Source of the DNA: Asterias rubens
Taxonomy: Eukaryota; Echinodermata; Asteroidea; Forcipulatida; Asteriidae
DNA length: 64,000 bases
Direction of reading: 5' to 3'
Assembly: GCF_902459465.1 (NCBI RefSeq)
Contig: NC_047075.1
Span: 11,153,119-11,217,118 of the forward strand
This document shows, piece by piece, positions 44,401 to 55,919 of this stretch. The translations under genes and the position numbers were made by a program. Within the stretch, counting starts at the first letter, position 1. Each line of letters opens with the position of its first letter. Below the pieces are notes generated by a model. The model worked only from the letters and a program-made list of their open reading frames with translations, was not told the DNA's origin and did not search any database.

Positions 44401-45155
44401 CGGAAATCATATACTATAAGTTGACAACTAATTGTTTTATTTTAATCAATTGAATTGTGTAAATACAACGTTGATCATTTAAATATAGATATATGAATGT
44501 AATGCAAGTGAAAGTGCAACATAAATTAAATAGCTTGTAATATCTAAATAAACTTGCAAGTGTCCATCGTTTCGAAAGGGTTGTTGTTAGTAATATGTTT
44601 CTGTTTTTAGTGATGTTAAACATTAACAAAACTGAAGAGCGACACCATAAATATATTGTCTAGAATACTTTATTATTAAATATTAGAGGTAAATTGCTAC
44701 TGAAATTATTAAACCACGAGGGCCGATAGATGTTGACGGCACCACGCCCAAGACCCGACTGCCCCGAATAATGGCAAGCTGATCTCATAAGTTGGGAAGC
44801 AAACCTGATGGGGCGCAGTAAAATAACTTAAGGAATTTAAAACGTTTCGCACCATGCACCACACAATAAGTATTATTACTGAACTTGAATGTATTTATGT
44901 GTTTGCGCAAACAAAGAGCAGTCATATATGGAGCATTCTTGAACTAATTCCATATAGCTGCTAAGCACACAAATTTCCTCAGCATGACATTTTTGTCTTG
45001 ATAAAAAAAAAAATAAAAAATTTCCACGTGATTTTCAGGGTAAGCAAACAACAGCTTAATACATGTAACAAGCAATACATTAAATGTAAATGACTATTTG
45101 TTGTGGTTGGTAATCATGTTAATATCAAGAATAAAAACAATTTCATGCTGAGCCA
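44401..45155. other. Gene-free stretch
   Basis: No credible open frame and no recognised repeat. AT-rich, with an A-rich run near 45004-45020. Confidence 0.4.
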
Positions 45156-45380
45156 TAGAGTTATTTATAAGAACTAGAGGGCGCACGAATGATGCTTCGT
45201 GCACAAACGCCACGGGACCGCAAGATGACAAGCGCGTCATTATGTACGCGCGTTGAATATGAAATACACGTTTGAGTTTTGTTTTATTGAACGCTCACGC
45301 GATGCTGTTTGTTCAACTTACAAAATGCCGGAGCGCGTATATAGGCCAGTGCGCCCTCTAGTCCTAATATATAACTCTAT
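45155..45380. mobile_element. ~220-bp MITE with 30-bp inverted ends and TA target
   Basis: The ends GAGTTATTTATAAGAACTAG AGGGCGCAC and GTGCGCCCTC TAGTCCTAATATATAACTC are inverted repeats over about 29 bases with a few mismatches, flanked by TA on both sides. A TA duplication is the mark of Tc1/mariner-type insertion. The interior is GC-richer and non-coding; the minus-strand 62-codon frame spans the right end and is spurious. Confidence 0.8.
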
Positions 45381-46227
45381 TTGCTGAGCAGATGTTTGGC
45401 CCTGGTCATGGACAGTTTGAAATGTTTGACTCTGCCCTTTATTGGCACGGTCTCTATATCTACCTGAGCATACTGAATTTGACAATTCTGTTTTGTGTTT
45501 AGACATTAAACTGATGCAATCACAGTGAACTGAATGAGCTTTGATTGAATCAATGTGGGACTAAATGTTAAAGACACCGAACACATTTGGAAGTTGTCAA
45601 ATGCCGATCTTCCCGCTTGATTTATCTCAACAAATTAAAAAAATCAAAACCTCAGAAAATTATAACTAAATAGGTCAATGACAACACACCGGTTACCATA
45701 GAAACTGTGATTTGATTTAAAGTCGTCGCTGGCTGATAATTTAATAATGGAAATAATATTCCCCGCGAACGTTTAAGCTACGTAAAAAAAAATTAGGGAA
45801 TTCTTTGGTCCGCGAACAAAATCGCTGATCCATGCACGCCATAAATCACGCCATAGAGCTTTCCATTCCGCACTAGTTATACTCAAACGAGTAATACCTA
45901 TTTAAGTTAGGCCAATCTTGCTACGCTAATTAATCACGCAAAAAAGCAATTAGTTCATAAATTACTCAGCCATTGAGGCACTGTATCGACCTAATTGTAC
46001 ACTTTAATTACGAGGTCAATAGGCGAATTATTTATGGAACACTGAGCAGACTATACTCACGTGTACACACATATTCCTTATTAAAAACAAATCAGTTTAA
46101 CTGCGGTTCTCTGAATAAATATAGTGTTTTTGTTTGTTATTGAACGTTCCGGAAGTTTAGGCATGCATTCCATCCATGGAAACTTCATCTTTGTTCTCTT
46201 ACAAACAGGCAATTCGTACCAATACTG
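45381..46227. other. Gene-free stretch
   Basis: AT-rich; no credible gene or repeat boundary seen. Confidence 0.4.
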
Positions 46228-46775
46228 AGGCTTTATCTCTCTCTCTTTAGTCGACCGGGGTCAGAATCTTGCAAAGTTTTGCCCATTTGTCGATCTCTCA
46301 TTAAGTTTGGAAGATCAGCTGGAAGCACCCCGATGTCCCTGGCAACTACATCTGTATAATTGAGCCTTTGTCTTCCCCTGTTTCTCCTTCCATGTTTCGG
46401 TGACCAGGTGATAAGCTGAGAGACAGGTTCTTTGGTGCTTCTGTATGAATGCCCTGCTAGTCTCAGACGATGATGTTGTATTTTGGTGGATGGTTTTGGT
46501 TCTTTACCATACAGTTTTGTATTTGTCATGTGTTGACTCCAGTGCACGTTAAAGCATGTCCGCAGAAGTTTTCTGTAGCACCCATCCAGTTTCTCTTCAA
46601 GTTCCCGGGTGACTGTCCATGTATTCGAGCCACACAATATAATTGATTCTACAGTTGATTTGAAGATGGTTAGTTTGGTCTTTTGTTGAGGCCTGATTTC
46701 CTTACAGCATTCATTTTGTTGCACGCCGACCATGCCATGCCTATTCTTTTGGTAATTTCCCCTTTGCAAGGCTTT
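46228..46775 (-). pseudogene. LINE reverse-transcriptase C-terminal fragment
   Basis: A 178-codon open frame on the minus strand. It contains KLTIFKSTVESIILCGSNTW, LEEKLDGCYRKLLRTCFNV, HHRLRLAGHSYRS and PKHGRRNRGRQRLNY. These are typical of the region after the catalytic core in non-LTR reverse transcriptases of the type ending LYG.ETWT...RRLRFAGH. The catalytic YADD region and everything upstream are absent, so this is a 5'-truncated dead copy, different in lineage from the LINE at 18355. It lies between the two convergent fibrinogen-related genes. Confidence 0.8.
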
Positions 46776-47454
46776 ATACTGCGTCTTTATATGTATTAGT
46801 GTTACATGTGTTGTTTTTTTTTAACATCATTTATCATTCTGTGACGATAACGTGAAAAGCAAACACGTTGTATACCTATTTTCTGTATATTCTGTCCCAA
46901 GATTAAATTAAAGCAATGGCACGGACGGTAATGAGCGTGAAGGCTATACTTGTCACATGAGTTGTAGGACTCGGGTCCATAACGCGGTATCGAGTCCGGT
47001 CCTAGTCACAATTTAGGTGAACTGGACTTGACTCGAGTTACGTCGAATTGTTGCAGTAAAACAATAATAACTATAAGCGCAACTTTTAATTACAGCGTTG
47101 ACGTATAAAATAAATTTATCACTTAGAATGAGAATTACAGTATTTTAGCAAAACCCCTACAAATGTTGGATACACGCCATAAGGCACAAGCTGCTATGTT
47201 CAGCACGATTTGTTTTTTGTTAATTATTTATGGATCTTGTGGACATAATAAGTATTCCAGAGAGACTACAGACCGTAAGACTTGTGATTTAATGTGCTGT
47301 TTTTGGTAAAAGATAGGATGAATGGATTGTAATAGGAAAGATTGATCTGGATATTTGAGGGCAAAATTTTACATCAACCGCTGACCAGTGACGCTACCAG
47401 TGAGTGTGTGTGGTACGCATCATTTTCCAAGTTCTGACTTGGTGAATATTGAGT
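46776..47454. other. Gene-free stretch
   Basis: No open frame of note. It includes the 3' flank of the minus-strand fibrinogen-related gene ending at 47455. Confidence 0.4.
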
Positions 47455-48410
47455 TCATACAACTTGCCGTAATTTCATGCTGTATTTCTTGAGGGAGTAA
47501 TATTGGCCGCTCCAGTTTTTCCATGTTATGCCTTCTCCAAATGGCACGTCTGCTTGTTGGTAATATTCATCATTTGGATTTGTATAATGACATCCACTGT
47601 ACCACCATGCACCGGTATAGAACTCAGCACAGTTGTAATATGAAACTGCATCATTGTCCCTGTCCTTGGTTGTGCATGGATGCCCATTACTAAATGCCAT
47701 TGAATCACCTGCTGTACTCTGAGCATCATATGAATCAACATGTAGTGTGTACCTTTAACTGCAAACTCACCATAAGAAGCCCAAGATGTGTTGGACTGCC
47801 AATCTTCCATATCTACCCTGAGCTCCCATTGTCCTGACCCAGTAAGGTCACGCAGGATATCATTCCCCAACCAGAACTCGTTATGTAGATCACCAAACCC
47901 AGATTGGTATTCCGTCCAGTTACGGTAAAAGTCAACAGAGCCATCTTGTCTCCTCTGGAACACGATCCAGCCTCCTCCTTCTGTCTCCATATCACAGTAG
48001 ACATGTAACCCATCAGTCAGACTTATAGGAAAGATTGTGTATAAACCACTGATTTGGTAATCAGCTTGATACAACTTCTGGCAACTACTGGTACTTGTAG
48101 TACTGGGTTGTGAAAATGACAGAGTATCCACGTTGTCATCATAGAATACGCTCTCTTGAATCTCAACAAAGTCGTCGGGGCTGTGAGCTCTGCTGGCATT
48201 ATTTAGAACACAAATACCTTTTCTGGCATGACAGTTGAATGATGCACAGTGTGGATCCATAAAGCAGTCTCGCCCAGTCTTCCACTGAAACACATGATTA
48301 AGTAAGGCACGGTTTTCAGCCAAGTATAACGTTTCGACGAACCGTTGGTTTTCAGCCTGGCAGGTTTTTACCGTCAAACTCAGAACCATGATTATGATTA
48401 TAACATCCAT
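47455..48410 (-). pseudogene. Fibrinogen-related protein (PAN-like plus fibrinogen domain), one frameshift
   Basis: Single-exon paralogue of 41733-42719 on the opposite strand. From ATG 48410: a hydrophobic signal peptide (MDVIIIIMVLSLTVKTCQA), a PAN-like module (GRDCFMDPHCASFNC, GICVLNN), then a fibrinogen domain with YCDMETEGGGWIVFQRR, FYRNWTEYQSGFG and EFWLGND. Near 47750 the frame is lost. The remaining part (GDSMAFSNGHPCTTKDRDND, YTGAWWYSGCHYT, YSLKKYSMKLRQVV) continues in another frame to TGA at 47457-47455. The total length is one base short of a multiple of three, fitting a single-base deletion. The frame-0 tail after the break is meaningless. Compared with the plus-strand copy it lacks several residues, including one cysteine, before GRDC. 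Here the calcium-loop TKDRDND is intact. Confidence 0.85.
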
Positions 48411-48880
48411 GATGAATGTTCAATGATTCTATTTTCAAAAAAGAGATAAAATAGTGCGTTTATGCTCCTTATTAACTGACAGATCAAATGAGCCCAATTT
48501 GTGGTTGCAATTAATTTTAACGCAGTAACACCACCCATTGACGTCACTGTTTTGACAGGTTTTGACAGCAATAGATGAGAGAGATCAAGAGAGACATAAA
48601 AACCCTCATTCGTGGCAACAAACGCCTGCATCACCTGCCGTTGGTTTCGATTGGTTTTACTGTTATCGGCCGAGATAAGTTGTACTAATTGCCTGTATAC
48701 GTCCAACCCTTCCCAATTGTTGATCTATAAATACCGAATGGCTTCATAATAAAATCAGCTGCCACTCCAACAACCTTTAATCAAGACTAGCATACCTGTT
48801 TCATATTGAGCCTTGGCAGTAACATTTCTATAATTTTGGCTCGTTAGTTTGTTTCCATTTAATACACTGGACACTATTAT
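48411..48880. promoter_or_regulatory. Upstream region of the minus-strand fibrinogen-related gene
   Basis: No gene recognised. The 102-codon minus-strand frame at 48398-48706 overlaps the gene start in another frame and looks spurious. A TATTTATAG on the minus strand (TATAAATA on plus) at about 48725-48733 could be a core promoter element for either direction. Confidence 0.25.
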
Positions 48881-49190
48881 TAAAGGAACACGTTGCCTTG
48901 GATCTGTCGAGTTGGTCTTTGAAAATCGTTCTGTAACCGTTTGTTGTAAATTGTATATGGTTGTCCATTACCCATGGCGTGTAGCACATCATTTTGTACT
49001 TTCAGAAGGGCGGTTTCTGTGCTATGAAAAGCACTCTAGGCTGACTTGTAGTCCTCACATAGGTTATGCTGATGTAAAAAGGGTACCAGCCGTGCCAGAA
49101 CTACACGTTCTAGCATTTTCCCATTTCTTAAAAACTACAGCACCTTGGCAAGGAATATTTTTAGTGAGGCTTTCTACTACTATGATTTGG
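48881..49190 (+). mobile_element. Fused remnants of MITE families 2 and 3
   Basis: Begins with the family 2 left end (TTAAAGGAACACGTTGCCTT, TCGAGTTGGTCTTTGAAAAT). Ends with the family 3 right-arm signature (TTCTTAAAAACTACAGCACC, TGAGGCTTTCTACTACTATG). Between them is a ~130-base unplaced segment. Confidence 0.6.
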
Positions 49191-49220
49191 AAAAAAATAT
49201 ACCAAAAAATACCAGAACCT

Positions 49221-49579
49221 TTAAAGGCAGTGGACACTTTTGGTAATTACTCAAAATAATGATTAGCATAAAACCTTTATAGGTAACAAGTAATGGGAAG
49301 AAGTTGATAAACGGCTCCCTCTGAAGTGATGTGGAATTCAAAAAAGAAGTAATTTTCCACGAATTCGATTTCGAGACCTCATAATTTAGAATTTGGGGTC
49401 TCGAAATCAGGCATCTGAAAGCACACAACTTCGTGTGACAAGAGTGTTTTTTATTTCATTAATATCTCGCAACCTTCAAGACCGATTGAGATAAAATTTT
49501 CACAGGTTTGTTATTTTATGCATATGTTGAGATACAGCAAAGAGGAAGACTAGTCTTTGACAAATACCAATAGTGTCCG
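49221..49579 (+). mobile_element. MITE family 1 copy, right terminus lost
   Basis: Starts TTAAAGGCAGTGGACACTTT and carries all internal landmarks. It ends at CAATAGTGTCCG where a C-homopolymer begins. Confidence 0.9.
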
Positions 49580-49799
49580 AAACGCGCCCCCCCTTCATTA
49601 TTAATTGTTTCAAGTTTGTACCCAATTGCAAAAGAGTGCGAATACAAATAAAAAGGCCCTCCCCGAATCTCTCTCCCAAAAAAAAACAGAAAAACCATCT
49701 CTCCAACCAAAAACAAGACGCCCCTTGTGACTACTTATGACTACTTATAAATTATGTACTTTGTTTGGTGAAAGCTTGTTCCTTGTATGTTAAAAAAAA

Positions 49800-49911
49800 C
49801 CTTCAAAAAACAAACAAACAAACAAACAAACAAACAAACAAACAAACAAACAAACAAACAAACAAACAAACAAACAAACAAACAAACAAACAAACAAACA
49901 AACAAACAAAC
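49800..49911 (+). repeat. (CAAA)n microsatellite
   Basis: About 25 uninterrupted CAAA units. The lysine/glutamine/threonine/asparagine open frame across it is a translation of the repeat. Confidence 0.95.
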
Positions 49912-50870
49912 TTAAAAATGTTCAGTCAACAAAATTGTGTTCACTTTTTATCAATGAATTTGTTTTGATGATTCCAATCATCCGCATTTCAACAGCTATT
50001 CAAACAATTAGGTAGACCGTGCTAGTTACAAGCGTATTCGATGACATATTGGTTGTCTGTTACTACTTAGGCTCAATCAATTTAAAACAATAACAAATAA
50101 TAACAGTTGTTATACAATTAATAATCAATAATACCAACCCGCATGTTATGGTTACCTAATCGAAAACGAGCGAAACTTGCACGGTCCATTATAGTTTATT
50201 GTAGTTTATTGTATTTGACTGTTTAGATCAAGTTCAATTCCATCGGCACCTTATAATTGCTCAATGAACTGCAAACAATGAAGTTATCATCCAAAACAAT
50301 TACAGCTAGCTTAAATCTCACTATATACAATGCCATGTATAACGGAACAGACCATTGTAATGCTACGATTATGTTTAGTGTTCGGAGTGAAAGCCATGTC
50401 ACACTGCAACGATAATGAACACGATTGCGATCATGACGCAAATAAAACGCATTCTAGATTGAAATTCTTCACGCATAAAACGCCCACGCTCATTTAACCT
50501 ATAGAGGGCGTGCATTTGTAACATTCTCGTGTTTGTTCTCGTTCTCGAGGCCTGTGTTTGAACGTGCCTTAAAGAGGCTTTTATGAGCGGATTTAAAGTT
50601 GCCTTTCAAAATGCCTCTATGTTGTTGCTACTCTTTAAACGCATCACAGGCATTTTGGGGCCACAGTTTGCCTCATCACAGCAACAATGTATGATCATTC
50701 AATAATGAATGCATCTAGATTTGTTATCATAGATTTAGGTTCAAAGCTCTAAACTGCTCGGCAATGACAGTTCGTATTGCCTTAGTTCCGATCGTTCTGA
50801 ACAAGGCCGTAAATGAGTATTCAGTAAACGATTGTATTCATTCAAAAAAGAGATTTTTGTTTTCTAATGC
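49912..50870. other. Gene-free stretch
   Basis: No credible gene. Ordinary AT-rich sequence with one ATAGAGGGCGTGC patch near 50503. Confidence 0.4.
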
Positions 50871-50879
50871 TAACAACAA

Positions 50880-51590
50880 AATATTGAAGAGTAAAATAAT
50901 GAATTGAACAAAATAAGACACCTTCGTCACAGTTTCCTTTCTGAAACTTTCCGACAACAATGAAATGTTGAAAGTAGCAGTTTGCAAATTTGATTTATCC
51001 CATCAATTTTAAATCGCCGGCTGATTAGTCCAGAAACAAGTCTTTCTGCTGTACTGATCTTTGCAATCATTTATTCTGATCATTTTGTTTCATTGAATGA
51101 GTACATGCTTAAAGTCACCCAATGTGTTTTTTTTTTTTTTTTTATCTAAGAGTCCCACACACAAATTTATAACATTAATACAGTAAACTATTTGAAAAGT
51201 GTGAAATAATTAAATGAAATAAATAAGAAAGGAACCTCCTTCAAAGTGTACTTTTTCCAATTACACTCGGACAACAACCACAGTCTAAAGGAGCAGTTTG
51301 CAATGTTACAATATCTGATACATCACATTCAAACCACATATTTGAGTAGAGTTCCATAAGTAACGTCTGCTGTTGTACTGATCTTTTCATTATTTATTCT
51401 TATTTGTGTTTGTTTCCTTGATGAGTAAATGTTTATAGTCATACATTTGAAGTCCCTTCTTAAACATTTATAAATCACTTAGTGTGTTTCTGCCAAGCGA
51501 TATTGTTGCTGTACTAATTTTTTTTTTGCAATAATTTCTTCTGATTCATTTTATTTTTCTTATTTTTTAATTTGATGAATATGTGCTTAT
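50880..51590 (-). repeat. Diverged tandem repeat related to 43040-44400, reverse orientation
   Basis: Blocks such as CTGCTGTACTGATCTTTGCA, TTATTCTGATCATTTTGTTT and CATTGAATGAGTACATGCTT recur near 51047, 51368 and 51503. CCTTCAAAGTGTACTTTTTC and ACACTCGGACAACAACC at about 51240 are the reverse complement of the landmark blocks at 43372 and 44206. Confidence 0.6.
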
Positions 51591-51594
51591 CTTT

Positions 51595-51845
51595 ACCAAC
51601 TAGACTACCGAGTTTGCCCGGTATCTAGAGGCAGTTCGATTCATAATGTTTTGACAGCGGGTACCGCAACGATAGGTCTAGTTGGTAAGAAACTTCTCTA
51701 GATTTGCAAGGGTAGTGCGTTCGAATCCCACCCGAGTAATATGCCTGTGATATATATGTTTTTTTATTCACAGGACTCGAGGGAGTATAGTTTACAGTGC
51801 TTACACACATCGGTGTATTGGTAAAAACCAAAATTAATAATGATA
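51595..51845 (+). mobile_element. tRNA-derived SINE (~250 bp)
   Basis: Contains an A-box-like TAGGTCTAGTTGGTAAG at about 51673-51689 and a B box GCGTTCGAATCCCACCCGAG at about 51717. These lie within a longer unit that starts CAACTAGACTACCGAG and ends AACCAAAATTAATAATGATA. A short stem CTGTGATAT...TTCACAGG follows the tRNA part. The 5' part before the A box makes it a composite SINE rather than a plain tRNA copy. Confidence 0.6.
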
Positions 51846-52178
51846 ATAGTCATCCGAGCATCTGTTCTAACATAAGGTCCACACAGAAAACAAAATATAT
51901 ATCAACTACTGATTACTACCAAAACACTAGGTAATACCATTTAATTTTGAACAATAGTGAAACCTATCGTCAAATAGGTTTTCCTCTTGAAGCAATTGTC
52001 AACAATTCAAGTCAATTAAATGTATTGACTACTAATTTATGTTGAAGTTGCATTGCATCGGAATTGAATTCGAGTTACGGGGAACTAACAATAAACAGTG
52101 AAGTTTCGGGTGCAACCATGTACATATCTCTTCCGTGGGAGTGTTGGCTTTGGAATATGCTCAAATATGGTCGAATAT

Positions 52179-52656
52179 GCTCAGTTGTAAATCGCCAAAG
52201 CGCGCCCTCTTACGGTACGATTTAGCCAACTTGAAGGGCTCGCTTGCACTATTGCGAATCTAGCCTGACGCCTGACGTCACAATTTTGAGGCTCATGAAT
52301 CACACCAGAGACAGGCCTTCAAGCCGGCGTATGTCTTCCGATATGACCTATATTAATTTCATTCCGATTTGAATACACACGTCCGACCGTGAACACAGCA
52401 TGTCAGCTTTCCAAAAAAAGTATGTGTTTTGAACCGTCGTCAGAGGTGAACTTAGACCAATCAAAACAAACCAAACTACGTAGCCTTTAGTCTCTGCATG
52501 TATACAGTGATATCATTGTATCATATGGAATCACTGGATCTGAGTAGCATATATCTGTCTGTAACCTTGCGGATAAAGACACGGCGACAGTCTATCGCAA
52601 ATCAGTCAAGTTGGGTGTATCGTTAAGGGGCGCGCTTAAACGATTTACAACTGAGC
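52179..52656. mobile_element. ~478-bp MITE with ~52-bp inverted ends
   Basis: The left end GCTCAGTTGTAAATCGCCAA, AGCGCGCCCTCTTACGG, AGCCAACTTGA is matched in reverse by the right end GCTCAGTTGTAAATCGTTTA, AGCGCGCCCCTTAACG, CCCAACTTGA. The interior is non-coding. I could not fix a target duplication. Confidence 0.85.
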
Positions 52657-53633
52657 GTAGCAAGATTATCCACTAATAATCCAGGTTCGTATTGGGCCAT
52701 TTTCTAAATCTTAGGCCAACCCAATTATTGGATAGCTTAACAACAAAAAGTGTTTTAGACAATTGTTGCAGAATTTGAGAGTGGAATATGAGATAAAAAA
52801 AAATATATAAACATCGAACATAAAATGCATGCAGACAAAATTCCAGAAAATATGGATAATAATAAGGGTGCAAAACAACACAAATTGTTTAGTTTGTTCC
52901 CCTCAATTAGGTCCGAATAATAATCTATGAATAAATCACAGCATCAATCTGTCCACACACATGCACGATGTACATATACCACTACTTCAAACTTACCGAC
53001 TCAAAACAAAAAACAGTACAGTTTCTAGCAGCTTAGTCTACTTACCATAAAACCGATATAAGTGTGAGAAAAAAAGCGAAGTGTAACCACAATTTGATGG
53101 CTCACTAGTTTGCCATATTGAATGTTTTTTAGTACACACAGGAAAACCAATTTAAAACTGAACTTGTAAAGTGTGATGAAATGAATAATTCGAAGTGAAT
53201 TTAATTGAATTGTTAAATAAAGTGTTAATCGTAGTCGTTTTCGGTTTGTAATCAATGTAACATTACTTGACGGCCTACTTGTTTTCAAGCAAGGCAATGT
53301 TATTCCTGATGACAATACGCCTTTTTGAAACATGGCGGACATACAGCACTATAAGTTTGGGTAAACTTGTGTGTTTATACACCCAAACCAAACAGTTCAC
53401 TCATATCACGTCCGCCATACCTCAACATGGCTTATTGCACACCACCAATAGCACAGTAGGATGTTGCCTTGAATTGATGCATGCAACCTTGCACTGGAAT
53501 TTGGGACTTGCTGAAGTGTAGGCCTTCTTCATCGCATGTTGACGGTTAATTGTGTCTGTCGGCTATAAACATACAACATACGAAAGGTGATGCAATTATG
53601 TGACTACATGTATTAACAAAGCACTTCATTCAT
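52657..53633. other. Gene-free stretch
   Basis: Two ordinary open frames (105 codons minus at 53025-53342, 84 codons plus at 53267-53521) overlap on opposite strands and show no recognisable features. Confidence 0.4.
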
Positions 53634-53998
53634 ATAAGAGACACTGGACACTTTTGGTAATAACTCAAAATAATTGCTATAATAAAAACTTACTTGGTAA
53701 CAAGAAATTGGGAGCTGTTTATAGTAGAACATATCGTGAGAAACGGCTCCCCTCTGAAGTAACGTAGTTTTCGAGACTGAGGTAATTTTCCACTAAAATT
53801 GTTGAATTAAATTTTCGAGACATCGAGCATCTAATGGCACACAACTTCGTGTGACAATGTTTGTTTTTTTTCTTTGTTATCTCATAACGACCATTTGAGT
53901 TCAAATTTTCACAGGTTTTACAGGTTTGTTAATATTTGAGATACACCAAGTGACAAGACTTTTCTTCACAATTACAAAAGGTGTCCATTGTCTTTAAA
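53634..53998 (+). mobile_element. MITE family 1, diverged copy
   Basis: Starts AGAGACACTGGACACTTTTG and ends GGTGTCCATTGTCTTTAA. It has the internal AACGGCTCCC, ACACAACTTCGTGTGAC and TTTTCACAGG landmarks but lost most of the central GAGACCTC stem. Confidence 0.8.
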
Positions 53999-54280
53999 CA
54001 GCCGCATTGCTTTATGGGTAAAACAAAACATCAGCATGACATAGTAATAACTAGACATGAAGTGTGTGTTTGTTTACAAACAGTATTTGTTCGGTGTAGA
54101 CAGCTCCGAGGTTAGCAGATTATGATGTTTGACACACAATGAATGGTGGCTTTTAAATAGTTTGCAGGTTGAAAAACGAGACATTGGGGAATATGGAACT
54201 ACAAGACATTCTTATGATTTCATAACGTTTCGTTTTTGTTCAAGAGTTTAACAACCCATGTTGCGCTAAACCAAAGTGAC

Positions 54281-54680
54281 GTAAAGACACTTGACACTGT
54301 TGGTAAGTGTAAAAGACAAGACTTCTCACTTGGTGTATCTCAACGTGTGCATAACATAACAAACCTGTGAAAATTTGAGCTCAATTGGTCGTCGAAGTTG
54401 AGAGATAATAATGAAAGAAAGAACACCCTTGTAACGCGAAGTTGTGTGCTTTCAGATGCTTGATTTCGATTCATTGTATTCTAAATGTTGAGGTCTCGAA
54501 ATCAAATTCGCGGAAAATTATGTGTTTTGATTCGTCTTCTTTCTCGAAAACTACATCACTTCAGAGGGAGACGTTTCTCACAATAATGTAACTATCAACC
54601 TCTCCCTCTTACTAGTTACCAAGTAATATTTGTTGCTGATGATTATTTTGAGTAATTACCAATAGTGTACACTGCCTACT
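54281..54680 (-). mobile_element. MITE family 1 copy
   Basis: Reverse orientation. Contains CTTCTCACTTGGTGTATCTC, GTGAAAATTTGAGCTCAATT, GCGAAGTTGTGTGC, GAGGTCTCGAAATC and ends GTGTACACTGCC. Confidence 0.8.
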
Positions 54681-55076
54681 GTAGGCTATACTGAGCACTT
54701 ATATAGGTTCCCGTAAATAAAAGGAACATTACCTGGGTGGGGTTAGTAGCACCAAAACGTTTGCATTGTGCAAAAATGTTGTAACCCATTTAACCCTAAC
54801 TTTTATTTTTATTTTTACTCATCATTCATTCGATCAGGTTTAATTTTTAAATTGTAATAAATTAAATGAAGAGTTCCAATTGACAAGGGTTGAGAGAGAA
54901 AAAAAAAAGAAAAAACAACTGTTCGAGCCAAACAACCGTTAAGTGCCTGTGAAGAAAGCTACGTTTCTTAATGGGCTTTATATTTTTTGGAAAATGCAAA
55001 CAACTTATTGAGAGCTTAACTTGTTTGTTAGTTAAAAAGGTAACACTAGGCCTACAGCTGCAAGCCCATAACTGGG

Positions 55077-55077
<1 letters not shown>

Positions 55078-55108
<31 letters not shown>
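55078..55108 (+). repeat. Poly(A) tract, first of a pair
   Basis: A run of about 30 A preceded by CTGCAAGCCCATAACTGGG and followed by GCTGTTGAATTATTTC. A similar context recurs at about 55240-55305 (GTTCATAACTGAAAATTAG, A run, CAGCTGTTGGAACTG) and without the A run at about 55837 (CAGGCTGTTGGAATC). So the tract belongs to a diverged ~200-base tandem repeat. Confidence 0.7.
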
Positions 55109-55111
<3 letters not shown>

Positions 55112-55380
55112 GTTGAATTATTTCATTACTTAAATGGCCGAGAATATAGCCACGTCTCTTATTGTGTTTTATGATTATGAAAACAGATGTAAACATAGAG
55201 GGAAAGCTTATTTATGTGCAGTTTCAAAGGTAACACCAATGGTTAGTAGTTCATAACTGAAAATTAGATAAAGAAAAAAAAAAAAAAAAAAAACAGCTGT
55301 TGGAACTGTGTGGAAAACAACATCTTTGTAGTTTTGTTTGTTCTAATTGAGAAAACAGATGTAACAAATTAAATGTCGAG

Positions 55381-55773
55381 TTAAAGGCACTGGACACTGT
55401 TGGTAATTGTCAAAGACTAGCCTACACAGTTGGTGTTTCTCAACATATTCATAAAATAACAAACCTATGAAAATTTGAGCTCAATCGGTCATCGAAGTTG
55501 CGAGAATATGAACGAAAAAATAACCCTTGTCACACGAAGTTGTGTGCGTTTAGTTGGTTAATTTCGACCTCAAGTTGACCTCAAGTTTTAAATATGAGGT
55601 ATTTAAATAAAATTCGTGGAAAATTACCTCTTTCTCGAAAACTATGGCACTTCAGAGGGAGCCGTTTCTTACAATGTTTTATAATATCAACCTATCTCCA
55701 TAACTCATCACCAAGAAAGGTTTTATGCCAAAAATTATTTTGAGTAATTACCAATGTAGTCCACTGCCTTTAA
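55381..55773 (-). mobile_element. MITE family 1, full-length copy
   Basis: Starts TTAAAGGCACTGGACACTGT and ends AGTCCACTGCCTTTAA. It is reverse-oriented by its internal landmarks (TGGTGTTTCTCAACATATTC near the left end). Confidence 0.85.
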
Positions 55774-55919
55774 TATTGTTTGTAATATCAACATATACAC
55801 TTATGGTTGCTAGGCCGTTAATGGCAAAACAACAACCCAGACAGGCTGTTGGAATCATTTGATATGCCAAACATGAATAATTCACCAGTAGGCTAACAAA
55901 CTAAAGTGAACAATTTACC

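Noticed and set aside
48398..48706. 102-codon minus-strand frame overlapping the start of the fibrinogen-related gene
   Set aside because: It is in a different frame from the gene, lies in its presumed 5' region, and shows no domain.
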